The notes below the pieces were generated by a model, which had not been told where the DNA came from, did not search any database, and was given only the letters and a program-made list of their open reading frames with translations. Of a stretch of DNA of 7,319 nt, positions 1 through 5,275 are shown in pieces. Within the stretch, counting starts at the first letter, position 1. Every line of letters starts with the position of its first letter. The position numbers and the translations under genes were made by a program. This DNA is from Nocardioidaceae bacterium (GTDB lineage Bacteria; Actinomycetota; Actinomycetes; Propionibacteriales; Nocardioidaceae), in assembly GCA_013696065.1 (NCBI GenBank), contig JACCZJ010000440.1, positions 1-7,319 of the forward strand, written 5' to 3'.

Positions 1-42
1 CGCCTCCCGTTGAGAGGCCAGTCGCCTCCCGCTGAGGGGCTC
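1..42 (-). repeat. Two inverted copies of a 22-bp tandem repeat
   Basis: Two units begin at 1 and 23, each starting CGCCTCCCG, with a 22-bp period. They are the reverse complement of the array at 1347-1455: the first matches that unit at 19 of 21 positions, the second at about 15 of 21. The first unit can form a hairpin, GCCTC (2-6) with GAGGC (14-18). The array probably continues left of the window edge. Function is unknown. Because 22 is not a multiple of 3 and a stop lies in the hemW frame at 33-35, it is not part of hemW. Confidence 0.75.
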
Positions 43-68
43 TCCGCACATACTGCGAAACTGGCACA

Positions 69-1286
69 GTGCCATCGACCTTGCCCGACGGGGAGCCCAG
101 CCCCATCGACGGCGCCTTGCCGTCGCATGCGTTGCAGACCCTCGGCCAGCGACCCTTCGGGTTTTACGTCCATGTCCCCTTCTGTGCGGTGCGGTGCGGA
201 TACTGCGACTTCAACACCTACACAGCGGCTGAGCTGGGTCACAGCCCGGGAGCCTCTCGGGCAGGCTATGCCGCCTCGGTGATCGCCGAGATCCGCCTTG
301 CGCGAAAGCTGCTGGGTGACCGAGACCTGCCGGTGCAGACCGTCTTCTTCGGCGGTGGGACCCCGACGCTGCTTTCGCCCGGGGCGCTGACCTCGATCGT
401 GACAGCGCTTCGCGACGAGTTCGGGCTAGCGCCCGGAGCGGAGGTCACGATTGAGTCAAACCCGGACAGCGTGTCCGTCGCAGACCTCGAGGCACTGCGA
501 GCAGGGGGAGTCAATCGCGTCTCTTTTGGGATGCAGTCAGCGGTGCCCTCGGTGCTCCAGGTGCTCGACCGGACCCACGACCCCGCCCGGGTGCCGCAGG
601 TGGTGTCGTGGGCGAGGCAGGCAGGATTCGACCAAGTGAGTCTGGACCTGATCTATGGGACCTCTGGAGAGTCGCTCTCCGACTGGCGGCACAGCCTCGA
701 TGCCGCGATCGCACTCGAACCCGACCATGTGAGCGCCTATGCCCTGATCGTCGAGGAGGGGACGGCATTGGCCCGGCAGGTCAGGCGCGGAGCGATCGCC
801 CGCCCGGACAATGACGACCTGGCGGACAAGTATGGAGTTGCAGACGTTGTCTTGTCGGCTGCCGGGCTTGGCTGGTACGAAGTGTCGAACTGGGCACGAG
901 ACGAGTTGGCTCGATGTCAGCACAATCTTGGCTACTGGGCGGGAGCCGACTGGTGGGGGGCTGGTCCCGGCGCGCACTCACACGTGGGTGGTGTGCGTTG
1001 GTGGAACGTCAAGCATCCAGTGCCGTATGCCGACAGACTCGCTGGCGGGGTGAGTCCGGCAGCTGGGAGAGAGGTCCTGGGCGCAGAGTCGCGGCGGGTG
1101 GAGCGGGTGCTGCTTGAGATCCGGTTGGCCACTGGCCTGCCGGTCGACGTACTGGATGAGGCTGGGCGGGCGGCCGTTCCCGACCTGGCAGGCGATGGCC
1201 TGGTCGAGGTAGTCGCCAACACACTCTTGCTCACGCAGCGAGGGCGGCTGCTTGCCGATGCCGTCGTACGCGGTCTGCTGCCTTGA
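69..1286 (+). CDS. hemW: HemW, radical SAM heme chaperone (HemN-like family)
   Basis: This is a 405-residue cytoplasmic radical-SAM protein of the HemW family. The family binds a [4Fe-4S] cluster, SAM and heme, and is thought to deliver heme to target proteins; it is often misannotated as oxygen-independent coproporphyrinogen III oxidase. The cluster motif CxxxCxxC has Cys39, Cys43 and Cys46 followed by Phe48. The CxxxCxxCxF form separates HemW from true HemN, which has CxC at the end. Other family marks are GGGTP (95-99), ESNP (129-132), RVSFGMQS (150-157), LDLIYG (192-197), HNLGYW (285-290), the glycine-rich GAGPGAHS (297-304) and RWWN (310-313). Length is normal. The GTG at 69 is chosen because the N-terminal MPSTLPDGEP-like sequence resembles actinobacterial relatives. 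No clear ribosome-binding site precedes it. A weak -10-like CATACT (49-54) would give a very short leader. Repeat arrays flank the gene on both sides. Confidence 0.93.
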   Translation: MPSTLPDGEPSPIDGALPSHALQTLGQRPFGFYVHVPFCAVRCGYCDFNTYTAAELGHSPGASRAGYAASVIAEIRLARKLLGDRDLPVQTVFFGGGTPTLLSPGALTSIVTALRDEFGLAPGAEVTIESNPDSVSVADLEALRAGGVNRVSFGMQSAVPSVLQVLDRTHDPARVPQVVSWARQAGFDQVSLDLIYGTSGESLSDWRHSLDAAIALEPDHVSAYALIVEEGTALARQVRRGAIARPDNDDLADKYGVADVVLSAAGLGWYEVSNWARDELARCQHNLGYWAGADWWGAGPGAHSHVGGVRWWNVKHPVPYADRLAGGVSPAAGREVLGAESRRVERVLLEIRLATGLPVDVLDEAGRAAVPDLAGDGLVEVVANTLLLTQRGRLLADAVVRGLLP

Positions 1287-1312
1287 GTCTCAGCACGATC
1301 CCTGCCGACCGG

Positions 1313-1340
1313 CCGAGCTCGGATCCACTCCCTGGCTCGG
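1313..1340 (+). terminator. Possible stem-loop downstream of hemW
   Basis: CCGAGC (1313-1318) can pair with GCTCGG (1335-1340), a 6-bp GC-rich stem with a 16-nt loop, starting 27 nt after the hemW stop. The left arm also sits in a 10-bp perfect palindrome, CCGAGCTCGG (1313-1322). There is no T-run, so a classical intrinsic terminator is not shown; calling it a terminator is inference from position. Confidence 0.25.
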
Positions 1341-1346
1341 AGGGCA

Positions 1347-1455
1347 GTGACCTCTCAACGGAGGTGGGTGACCTCTGAACGGGAGGCGGGTGACCTCTGA
1401 ACGGGAGGCGGGTGACCTCTCAACGGGAGGCGGGTGACCTCTCAACGGGTGAGGG
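1347..1455 (+). repeat. Tandem array of five 21-22-bp repeats between convergent genes
   Basis: Units run 1347-1367 (21 bp), 1368-1389, 1390-1411, 1412-1433 and a degenerate 1434-1455. Each starts GTGACCTCT, then C or G, then AACGGGAGGCGG in the best copies; units 2 and 3 are identical. There is no unique spacer between units, so it is not a CRISPR array. Within each good unit CCTCT can pair with GGAGG (one T-G wobble) around a 5-nt loop, so the transcript could form a row of small hairpins. It fills most of the gap between the hemW stop and the stop of the convergent DUF4870 gene. It may act as a two-way termination region, or be a dispersed intergenic repeat of the host; neither is shown. 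Confidence 0.9.
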
Positions 1456-1463
1456 AGGAGGCG

Positions 1464-1976
1464 TTAGCGGATGACACGGATGCAGAGCGGGTAGCGGAAG
1501 TCCTCGCCTTTGCCTGCGGCGGCGGTGGCCATGATGATGGCCACTAGCGCCAGCACCATGACGATCAGCGCGACCGGGATGACGACCAAGAAGCCAAATC
1601 CCAGGGTGAAGACGGCGAACAAGACGCCGATCACCGAGTAAATCAGCAATGAGAGCTGGAAGTTGAGTGACTCGGTGGCATGGCGTTTCACGAACGCCGA
1701 TGAGTCGCCCTTGACGAGCAAAATGATGAGGGGCGCGATGAAGCCCATGGCGACCCACGCCGCGACGAGCGCACCGATGTGCGAGGCGAGCGCCCACGTC
1801 TTCTCGTCGTCTGCGGGAGCCCCGCCCGGCCGCGACAAGGGGTAGCCCGCGTTGGGCGGAGGATAGCCCGGGTTCGGTGGGGGGTAGCCCTGATTCGGCG
1901 CGGCGTAGCCCTCGTGGGGTGGCGGATAGCCCTGATTCGGCGCCTGGTAGGGCTGATCCGGCGGTGGCTGGGACAT
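1464..1976 (-). CDS. DUF4870 family membrane protein with Pro/Gly/Tyr-rich N-terminus
   Basis: This is a 170-residue protein. Residues 1-55 are disordered-looking and rich in Pro, Gly, Tyr and Asn, including five heptads of the type NxGYPPP (14-48). Residues 60-170 match the DUF4870 (Tic20-like) domain. Hydrophobic stretches lie at about 62-88, 108-125 and 127-152. The typical polar link SAFVKRHATESLNFQ (93-107) sits after the first, and the usual YPLxIR ending is at 162-167. No catalytic residue is evident and the function of the family is unknown. The N-terminal tail is probably cytoplasmic, by analogy with other actinobacterial membrane proteins with such tails. The ATG start is supported by a good ribosome-binding site, GAGGGAG, 6 nt upstream (complement of 1983-1989). 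It is the last gene of the minus-strand block, 101 bp after DUF3097. That gap (1977-2077) shows no clear terminator or promoter. Confidence 0.88.
   Translation of the reverse strand: MSQPPPDQPYQAPNQGYPPPHEGYAAPNQGYPPPNPGYPPPNAGYPLSRPGGAPADDEKTWALASHIGALVAAWVAMGFIAPLIILLVKGDSSAFVKRHATESLNFQLSLLIYSVIGVLFAVFTLGFGFLVVIPVALIVMVLALVAIIMATAAAGKGEDFRYPLCIRVIR
1833..1937 (-). repeat. In-frame 21-bp repeats encoding five NxGYPPP heptads
   Basis: These five consecutive 7-residue units lie in the N-terminal tail of the DUF4870 protein (residues 14-48): NQGYPPP, HEGYAAP, NQGYPPP, NPGYPPP, NAGYPLS. The Gly-Tyr pair is invariant and the Pro triplet mostly kept. The DNA copies differ at several bases, so the peptide pattern is better conserved than the nucleotides. 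Confidence 0.85.
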
Positions 1977-2077
1977 GACGGTCTCCCTCTGCGAGTCGAG
2001 GCAAGCCTACGTCGGCCGCTAGCCGATCTTTGCTGTCGAGCGGGCGGTCGAGCCCTGAGGCGTTGCTGCCACCACCG

Positions 2078-2920
2078 TCACGAGGTGACGAAGTCGATGA
2101 GCTGCTCCACGCGGCCGAGCAAAGCGGGCTCGAGATCGGCGTATGACGACACGCGAGACAAGATGTGCTGCCAGGCCCGAGCGATATCGGCCTGGTTGCG
2201 GTGCGGCCACCCCAACTGCTGACAGACGCCGTGCTTCCACGACATGCCACGCGGCACCACTGGCCAGGCGTCCAGGCCGAGTCGATCCGGTTTGACCGCC
2301 TGCCAGATGTCGACGAACGGGTGGCCCACCACCAAAACGTGTTGACCCATGGGGCCGCCAGCGACCCTGGCCGCGATCCGGCTCTCCTTGGAGCCAGCCA
2401 CGAGGTGGTCGACCAGCACGCCCGCCTTTCGCTCCGGAGCGGGGCCGAAGGAGGCGAGGTGCTCCGGCAGGTCGTCGACTCCCTCGAGATACTCGACCAC
2501 CACACCCTCGATGCGCAGATCGTCTCCCCACACCCGCTCGACCAGCTCGGCATCGTGGCGGCCCTCGACGTAGATGCGACTCGCGCGGGCCACTCGGGCC
2601 TTGGCGCTGGGGACGGCCAAGGAACCAGACGGCGTACGGGTGTTGACGATCGGAGCGGCTCGGGAAGGAGGGCGCAAGATGACGGGTGCTCCCTCGAGCA
2701 GGAAACCGGGTCCGAGGGGGAAGGTGCGCCGCCGGCCACGGCGGTCCTCGAGCTCGACGGTGTCAAGATCGCGGTCAACCCGGACGATCTCGCCGCACCA
2801 GTCGGTCGTCACCTCCTCAACGACCAGACCTAGTGCAGCCTCCAGCTCGTGTGAACGGCCTCGTTTGGGGACACGCCAATCAGAGGCGAGCACATCGGAG
2901 CCATAGCGGTCAGTTGACAT
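2078..2920 (-). CDS. DUF3097 family protein, uncharacterised, actinobacterial
   Basis: The protein has 280 residues from the ATG at 2920. The start sequence DRYGSDVL and the block around 116-150 (RIYVEGRHDAELVERVWG, then GVVVEYLEGVDDL) are what I recognise as DUF3097, a conserved family of actinobacteria with no assigned function. Residues 25-82 look like a small beta-rich domain. Residues 116-205 look alpha/beta, with a possible TOPRIM-like start (YVEGRHDAELV, Glu119) and VLVDH (168-172). The usual TOPRIM DxD pair is not clear, so this link is only a resemblance. No signal peptide or membrane segment is seen; it is probably cytoplasmic. An in-frame TTG at 2950 would add ten residues, but the added sequence looks unrelated to the family and overlaps the small ORF upstream. 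Neither start has a strong ribosome-binding site, which suggests coupling to upstream translation. Confidence 0.85.
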   Translation of the reverse strand: MSTDRYGSDVLASDWRVPKRGRSHELEAALGLVVEEVTTDWCGEIVRVDRDLDTVELEDRRGRRRTFPLGPGFLLEGAPVILRPPSRAAPIVNTRTPSGSLAVPSAKARVARASRIYVEGRHDAELVERVWGDDLRIEGVVVEYLEGVDDLPEHLASFGPAPERKAGVLVDHLVAGSKESRIAARVAGGPMGQHVLVVGHPFVDIWQAVKPDRLGLDAWPVVPRGMSWKHGVCQQLGWPHRNQADIARAWQHILSRVSSYADLEPALLGRVEQLIDFVTS

Positions 2921-2930
2921 GATGCGGACG

Positions 2931-3041
2931 CTACTTGCCGGTGCCGACAACCGGATGTCGAAACGCCGGGCACCGATGGCAGCCGGAGTAGAACGCCCAG
3001 ACAGGCGGCTCCGCCATCCGCCGCCGGGGTGTCGAGGTCAC
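2931..3041 (-). CDS. Possible 36-residue CxxC small protein
   Basis: The reading frame starts with GTG at 3041 and ends with TAG at 2931-2933, 10 bp before the DUF3097 start. AAGAGGA lies about 7 nt before the GTG and would serve as a ribosome-binding site. An alternative ATG at 3017 gives 28 residues. The peptide has a basic N-terminus (PRRR, 5-8), an aromatic stretch WAFY (15-18) and CHRC (21-24) with another His at 29, which could hold a metal ion. About 30 of 36 codons end in G or C, like the neighbouring genes. I do not recognise a family. It fills the gap between the MBL-fold gene and DUF3097 on the same strand. It could equally be a chance ORF or the remnant of a longer gene, since the frame is open upstream to 3224 inside the MBL gene. 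Confidence 0.35.
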   Translation of the reverse strand: MTSTPRRRMAEPPVWAFYSGCHRCPAFRHPVVGTGK

Positions 3042-3047
3042 GCTTGA

Positions 3048-3077
3048 CGTCCTCTTGGACGCGCCCGCGGGTCGGGC
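3048..3077 (-). terminator. Two small hairpins after the MBL-fold gene
   Basis: Downstream of the metallohydrolase stop on the minus strand there are two adjacent perfect stems. GCCCG/CGGGC has a 5-nt loop (3063-3077). CGTCC/GGACG has a 4-nt loop (3048-3061). They share an end and there is no T-run. The second contains the putative ribosome-binding site of the small CxxC ORF in its loop and right arm, so a regulatory role is as likely as termination. Short GC-rich stems are common by chance in such DNA. Confidence 0.2.
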
Positions 3078-3096
3078 AAACGGCACGGTGTCAGCC

Positions 3097-4020
3097 TCAC
3101 GCCAGGGGGAGGGTTTCTGTGCCCGCCGGTGGACCAGCCGCGGTCGTCGCGGGACTCTCACCGAGCTGATCGTAGCCACGGGTGACCCCGGCTGCGAGAC
3201 CCTGCGAGGGGAACGGCCAGGCATCGCTGGATCTCAGTGCCTCCCCCACCGGAACGCCCTGAGAGTGCAGTGACCGGATCAGCTGACCGACCGTCGAGAC
3301 GTCTTCTCGCTGGGCCTGCACGAACTGTTTGTCGACGGATCTCCCATGCCCAGGTACGACGACCGACGCCTCCGTGAGCAAGCCCACCACAATGTCGAGC
3401 GCGTCAGCCCACTCCAGCGGCCAGCAGTCGACACCAAAGCGCGGTGGCCCCGACTGTTCGACGAGGTCACCGGCGAAGATCACATCTGCGTCAGGGACTC
3501 GCATCACCAGGTCGCCGTCGGTGTGGCCGCGCCCCGGATGAACGAGTTCGACGTAGCGGTTGCCGAGGTCGATGGTGGAGACAGACTCGAAGGTCCGGTC
3601 AGGTTGTCGGAGTTCGGTGGCGGCGACCTGAGCCAGCACCTCGATGGTGATCTCAGGAGAGTCAGGGTTTGTCGAGTCATCCTCCGCGACCAACTCCTTG
3701 ATCCGCGCCGCTGACGCCGCCAGGCCAGCTGCGGCGTTGGCGTGGGCATGGATCGAGGCGGCCTTCGGCATGGCGATGTTGCCGAAGGTGTGGTCGAAGT
3801 GTTGGTGGGTGTTGACAACCCACCGGATCGGCAGGTCAGGGGCGAGCCGGCGTACGTCATCGAGCAGCTCGCAACCCTGCTGGGCAGACGCCCGCGTGTC
3901 GATGAGCAAGATCCCGTCCGAGCCGATCACCGCGCCCACCGTCACGTCCCACTGGGGGTAGCGCGCGATGAACACCCGGTCAGCGATCTCGCGGAAGCGC
4001 TCGGTCTCAGGGCTGGGCAT
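3097..4020 (-). CDS. MBL-fold metallohydrolase
   Basis: This is a 307-residue protein with the metallo-beta-lactamase fold. The dinuclear metal site looks complete: HxHxDH (His72, His74, Asp76, His77 in THQHFDH), His166 in GHTDGD, Asp185 in FAGDLV and His225 in VPGHG. The bridging Asp185, rather than a Cys, fits glyoxalase II-like hydrolases and SoxH-like members rather than B1 beta-lactamases; the substrate cannot be told from the sequence. No signal peptide is seen, so it is probably cytoplasmic. The C-terminal end after RGYDQL (281-286) is Ala/Pro/Thr-rich and low in complexity. The ATG at 4020 is preceded by AGGG eight nt upstream; the same bases form a -10-like TAGGGT, so the transcript may be leaderless. 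It is first in the minus-strand block and diverges from hrcA. Confidence 0.9.
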   Translation of the reverse strand: MPSPETERFREIADRVFIARYPQWDVTVGAVIGSDGILLIDTRASAQQGCELLDDVRRLAPDLPIRWVVNTHQHFDHTFGNIAMPKAASIHAHANAAAGLAASAARIKELVAEDDSTNPDSPEITIEVLAQVAATELRQPDRTFESVSTIDLGNRYVELVHPGRGHTDGDLVMRVPDADVIFAGDLVEQSGPPRFGVDCWPLEWADALDIVVGLLTEASVVVPGHGRSVDKQFVQAQREDVSTVGQLIRSLHSQGVPVGEALRSSDAWPFPSQGLAAGVTRGYDQLGESPATTAAGPPAGTETLPLA

Positions 4021-4026
4021 GTCGTG

Positions 4027-4032
4027 ACCCTA
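4027..4032 (-). promoter_or_regulatory. Possible -10 box for a leaderless MBL-gene transcript
   Basis: TAGGGT on the minus strand fits the TANNNT -10 pattern. It ends six nt before the ATG of the metallohydrolase, which would place transcription start on the A of the ATG. No convincing -35 is present. The competing reading is that AGGG in the same bases is a weak ribosome-binding site. Confidence 0.25.
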
Positions 4033-4079
4033 ACTGAGCGTCTCCTCGGCAGCACGGCTCCGCGAACGGCCAGGGCTAG

Positions 4080-4085
4080 TAGAGT
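4080..4085 (+). promoter_or_regulatory. Possible -10 box of the hrcA operon
   Basis: TAGAGT keeps T, A, A and T of the TATAAT consensus. It lies directly against the left arm of the CIRCE operator, so transcription would start around 4092, inside the operator. That is the usual arrangement for HrcA repression. No good -35 is seen 16-18 bp upstream, so this is tentative. Confidence 0.35.
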
Positions 4086-4111
4086 TGGCACTCTGCAAAC
4101 TGGAGTGCCAG
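4085..4111 (+). promoter_or_regulatory. CIRCE operator, HrcA-binding site
   Basis: The left arm TTGGCACTC (4085-4093), a 9-nt spacer (4094-4102) and the right arm GAGTGCCAG (4103-4111) follow the CIRCE form TTAGCACTC-N9-GAGTGCTAA. The arms are complementary at 8 of 9 positions. The A-to-G change in the left arm is matched by a T-to-C change at the partner position in the right arm, so symmetry is kept there. It lies 110 bp upstream of hrcA, and HrcA is the known repressor of such sites. It implies autoregulation of hrcA-dnaJ-rsmE with release on heat stress. Confidence 0.93.
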
Positions 4112-4121
4112 GCAAGGATAT

Positions 4122-4194
4122 GGCGCCGGCTAGCTGGGGCCATCGGCCGTCCAGCGGCTCGACACCTGGCACAGCCCCAGCAGGCAGAGGCGCC
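4122..4194 (+). promoter_or_regulatory. Long stem-loop in the hrcA leader
   Basis: Between CIRCE and hrcA, GGCGCC (4122-4127) can pair with GGCGCC (4189-4194). GCTGGGGC (4133-4140) can pair perfectly with GCCCCAGC (4174-4181). GC (4129-4130) with GC (4184-4185) adds two pairs in between. The 33-nt loop could form an inner stem, CCAG (4151-4154) with CTGG (4166-4169). The structure ends 16 nt before the hrcA ribosome-binding site and does not hide it. No known riboswitch or thermometer family is recognised. Confidence 0.5.
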
Positions 4195-4221
4195 CGCGAT
4201 GTCTATGACGAGGAGGTGAGG

Positions 4222-5244
4222 ATGCTCGATACCCGCAAGCTCGACGTGCTCCGTGCCATCGTCGAGGACTACGTCCAAACGCGGGAGCCGGTCGGCTCCA
4301 AAGCGCTCGTCGACCGACACCGGCTAGGCGTCTCGCCCGCCACGGTGCGCAACGATATGGCGGCTCTCGAGGAAGAGGGGTTCATCACCCAGCCGCACAC
4401 CAGTGCGGGTCGCATCCCCACCGACAAGGGCTACCGGCTGTTTGTCGACCAGCTGACCGACATCAAGCCGCTTTCGGGGGCGGAAAAGCGCGCCATCGCC
4501 ACCTTCCTCCAAGGGGCCGTCGACCTGGACGACGTGGTTCACCGCAGTGTCAGGTTGCTCGCCCAGCTGACCCAGCAGGTCGCGATCGTGCAATATCCCA
4601 CGCTTTCGCGGTCTACGGTCCGCCACGTCGAGGTAGTCACCATGACTGACACCCGGTTGCTCCTCGTCGTCATCACCAGCACGGGACGCGTCGAGCAGCG
4701 GGTCATCGAGATGCCCGCGGCGCTCGACGATGAGGTGATCGGTGAGCTCCGCGCCCGCCTCAACTCCGCAGTCGTCGGCCAGCCACTCATCGATGCCGCA
4801 ACTCGGGTGGCCGGTGTGCCGGAGCAGTTCCACCTCGTCGATCAAGCCGTGGTCGCTCAGATCGTCGGCATCTTCGCTGAGGCGGTCGCCGACAACCGCA
4901 CCGACGAGAAGGTCGCCATCGGGGGGACGGCCAATCTCGTGCGTTTCGGTGAGGACTTCGACCTGTCGATCAAGCCGCTGCTCGAGGCACTCGAGGAACA
5001 CGTCGTGCTGCTCAAGCTGCTCGGCGAGGCCAGCAGCCCAAGCCTGGTGACGGTACGCATCGGCCACGAGGTCCCTCATGACCAGCTGGCGGCCACATCG
5101 GTCATCGCGACCGGCTACGGACCGGGCGACCAGGCGTTGGCTACCTTGGGTGTCGTCGGCCCCACCCGCATGGACTATGCCGGGTCGATGTCGGCCGTAC
5201 ACGCTGTCGCCCGCTATGTCAGCCACATTCTCGCCGACGCATGA
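4222..5244 (+). CDS. hrcA: HrcA, heat-inducible transcription repressor
   Basis: HrcA is a 340-residue dimeric repressor that binds CIRCE operators and shuts off chaperone genes until heat stress; in many bacteria its folding depends on GroEL. Residues 1-72 form the winged helix-turn-helix: [41 protein letters not shown] with the recognition helix at about 38-49, then the wing [18 protein letters not shown]. The rest holds the GAF-like and dimerisation parts, with the family marks GGTANLV and IGHE, and the ending from [21 protein letters not shown] onwards. Length is typical. The ATG at 4222 is chosen because translation from it starts exactly at the family N-terminus and AGGAGGTGA (4211-4219) is a near-perfect match to the 16S anti-Shine-Dalgarno, five nt from the start. 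The open frame upstream to 3742 is antisense to the MBL gene and not real. It is the first gene of the operon with dnaJ. Confidence 0.97.
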   Translation: MLDTRKLDVLRAIVEDYVQTREPVGSKALVDRHRLGVSPATVRNDMAALEEEGFITQPHTSAGRIPTDKGYRLFVDQLTDIKPLSGAEKRAIATFLQGAVDLDDVVHRSVRLLAQLTQQVAIVQYPTLSRSTVRHVEVVTMTDTRLLLVVITSTGRVEQRVIEMPAALDDEVIGELRARLNSAVVGQPLIDAATRVAGVPEQFHLVDQAVVAQIVGIFAEAVADNRTDEKVAIGGTANLVRFGEDFDLSIKPLLEALEEHVVLLKLLGEASSPSLVTVRIGHEVPHDQLAATSVIATGYGPGDQALATLGVVGPTRMDYAGSMSAVHAVARYVSHILADA

Positions 5245-5275
5245 CCACCCGCCACCCCCAGTTGGAAACCGGAGT

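Noticed and set aside
69..1286. Oxygen-independent coproporphyrinogen III oxidase (HemN)
   Set aside because: The cluster motif ends in Phe48 (CxxxCxxCxF) rather than the Cys of HemN, and the N-terminus is short, so HemW fits better.
1347..1455. CRISPR array
   Set aside because: The repeats are directly adjacent with no spacers and no cas genes are near.
1..1455. A transposon or integron cassette bounded by inverted repeats
   Set aside because: The enclosed gene is the core gene hemW. There is no transposase and no target-site duplication, and the flanks are multi-copy tandem repeats rather than single terminal repeats.
1420..2778. A 452-codon open frame on the minus strand
   Set aside because: It overlaps DUF4870 and DUF3097 in another frame of the same strand; those two have recognisable domains and this one does not.
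2165..2833. A 222-codon open frame on the plus strand
   Set aside because: It is antisense to DUF3097, with no recognisable domain and no ribosome-binding site.
3097..4020. A true beta-lactamase resistance gene
   Set aside because: The MBL motifs are general to the fold; there is no signal peptide, and Asp replaces the Cys ligand of B1 enzymes.
3742..4221. N-terminal extension of hrcA by 160 codons
   Set aside because: It would run through the CIRCE operator and antisense to the MBL gene; the family N-terminus and the best Shine-Dalgarno both place the start at 4222.
4324..5226. A 300-codon open frame on the minus strand
   Set aside because: It lies wholly antisense to hrcA, a clear family member with a strong ribosome-binding site. 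The translation is Asp/Arg/Leu-rich and matches nothing; long antisense frames are expected at this GC content.
5078..5275. N-terminal extension of dnaJ by 66 codons
   Set aside because: It overlaps hrcA in another frame and carries no J-domain sequence; DnaJ normally starts at the MTTDLYATLG position.
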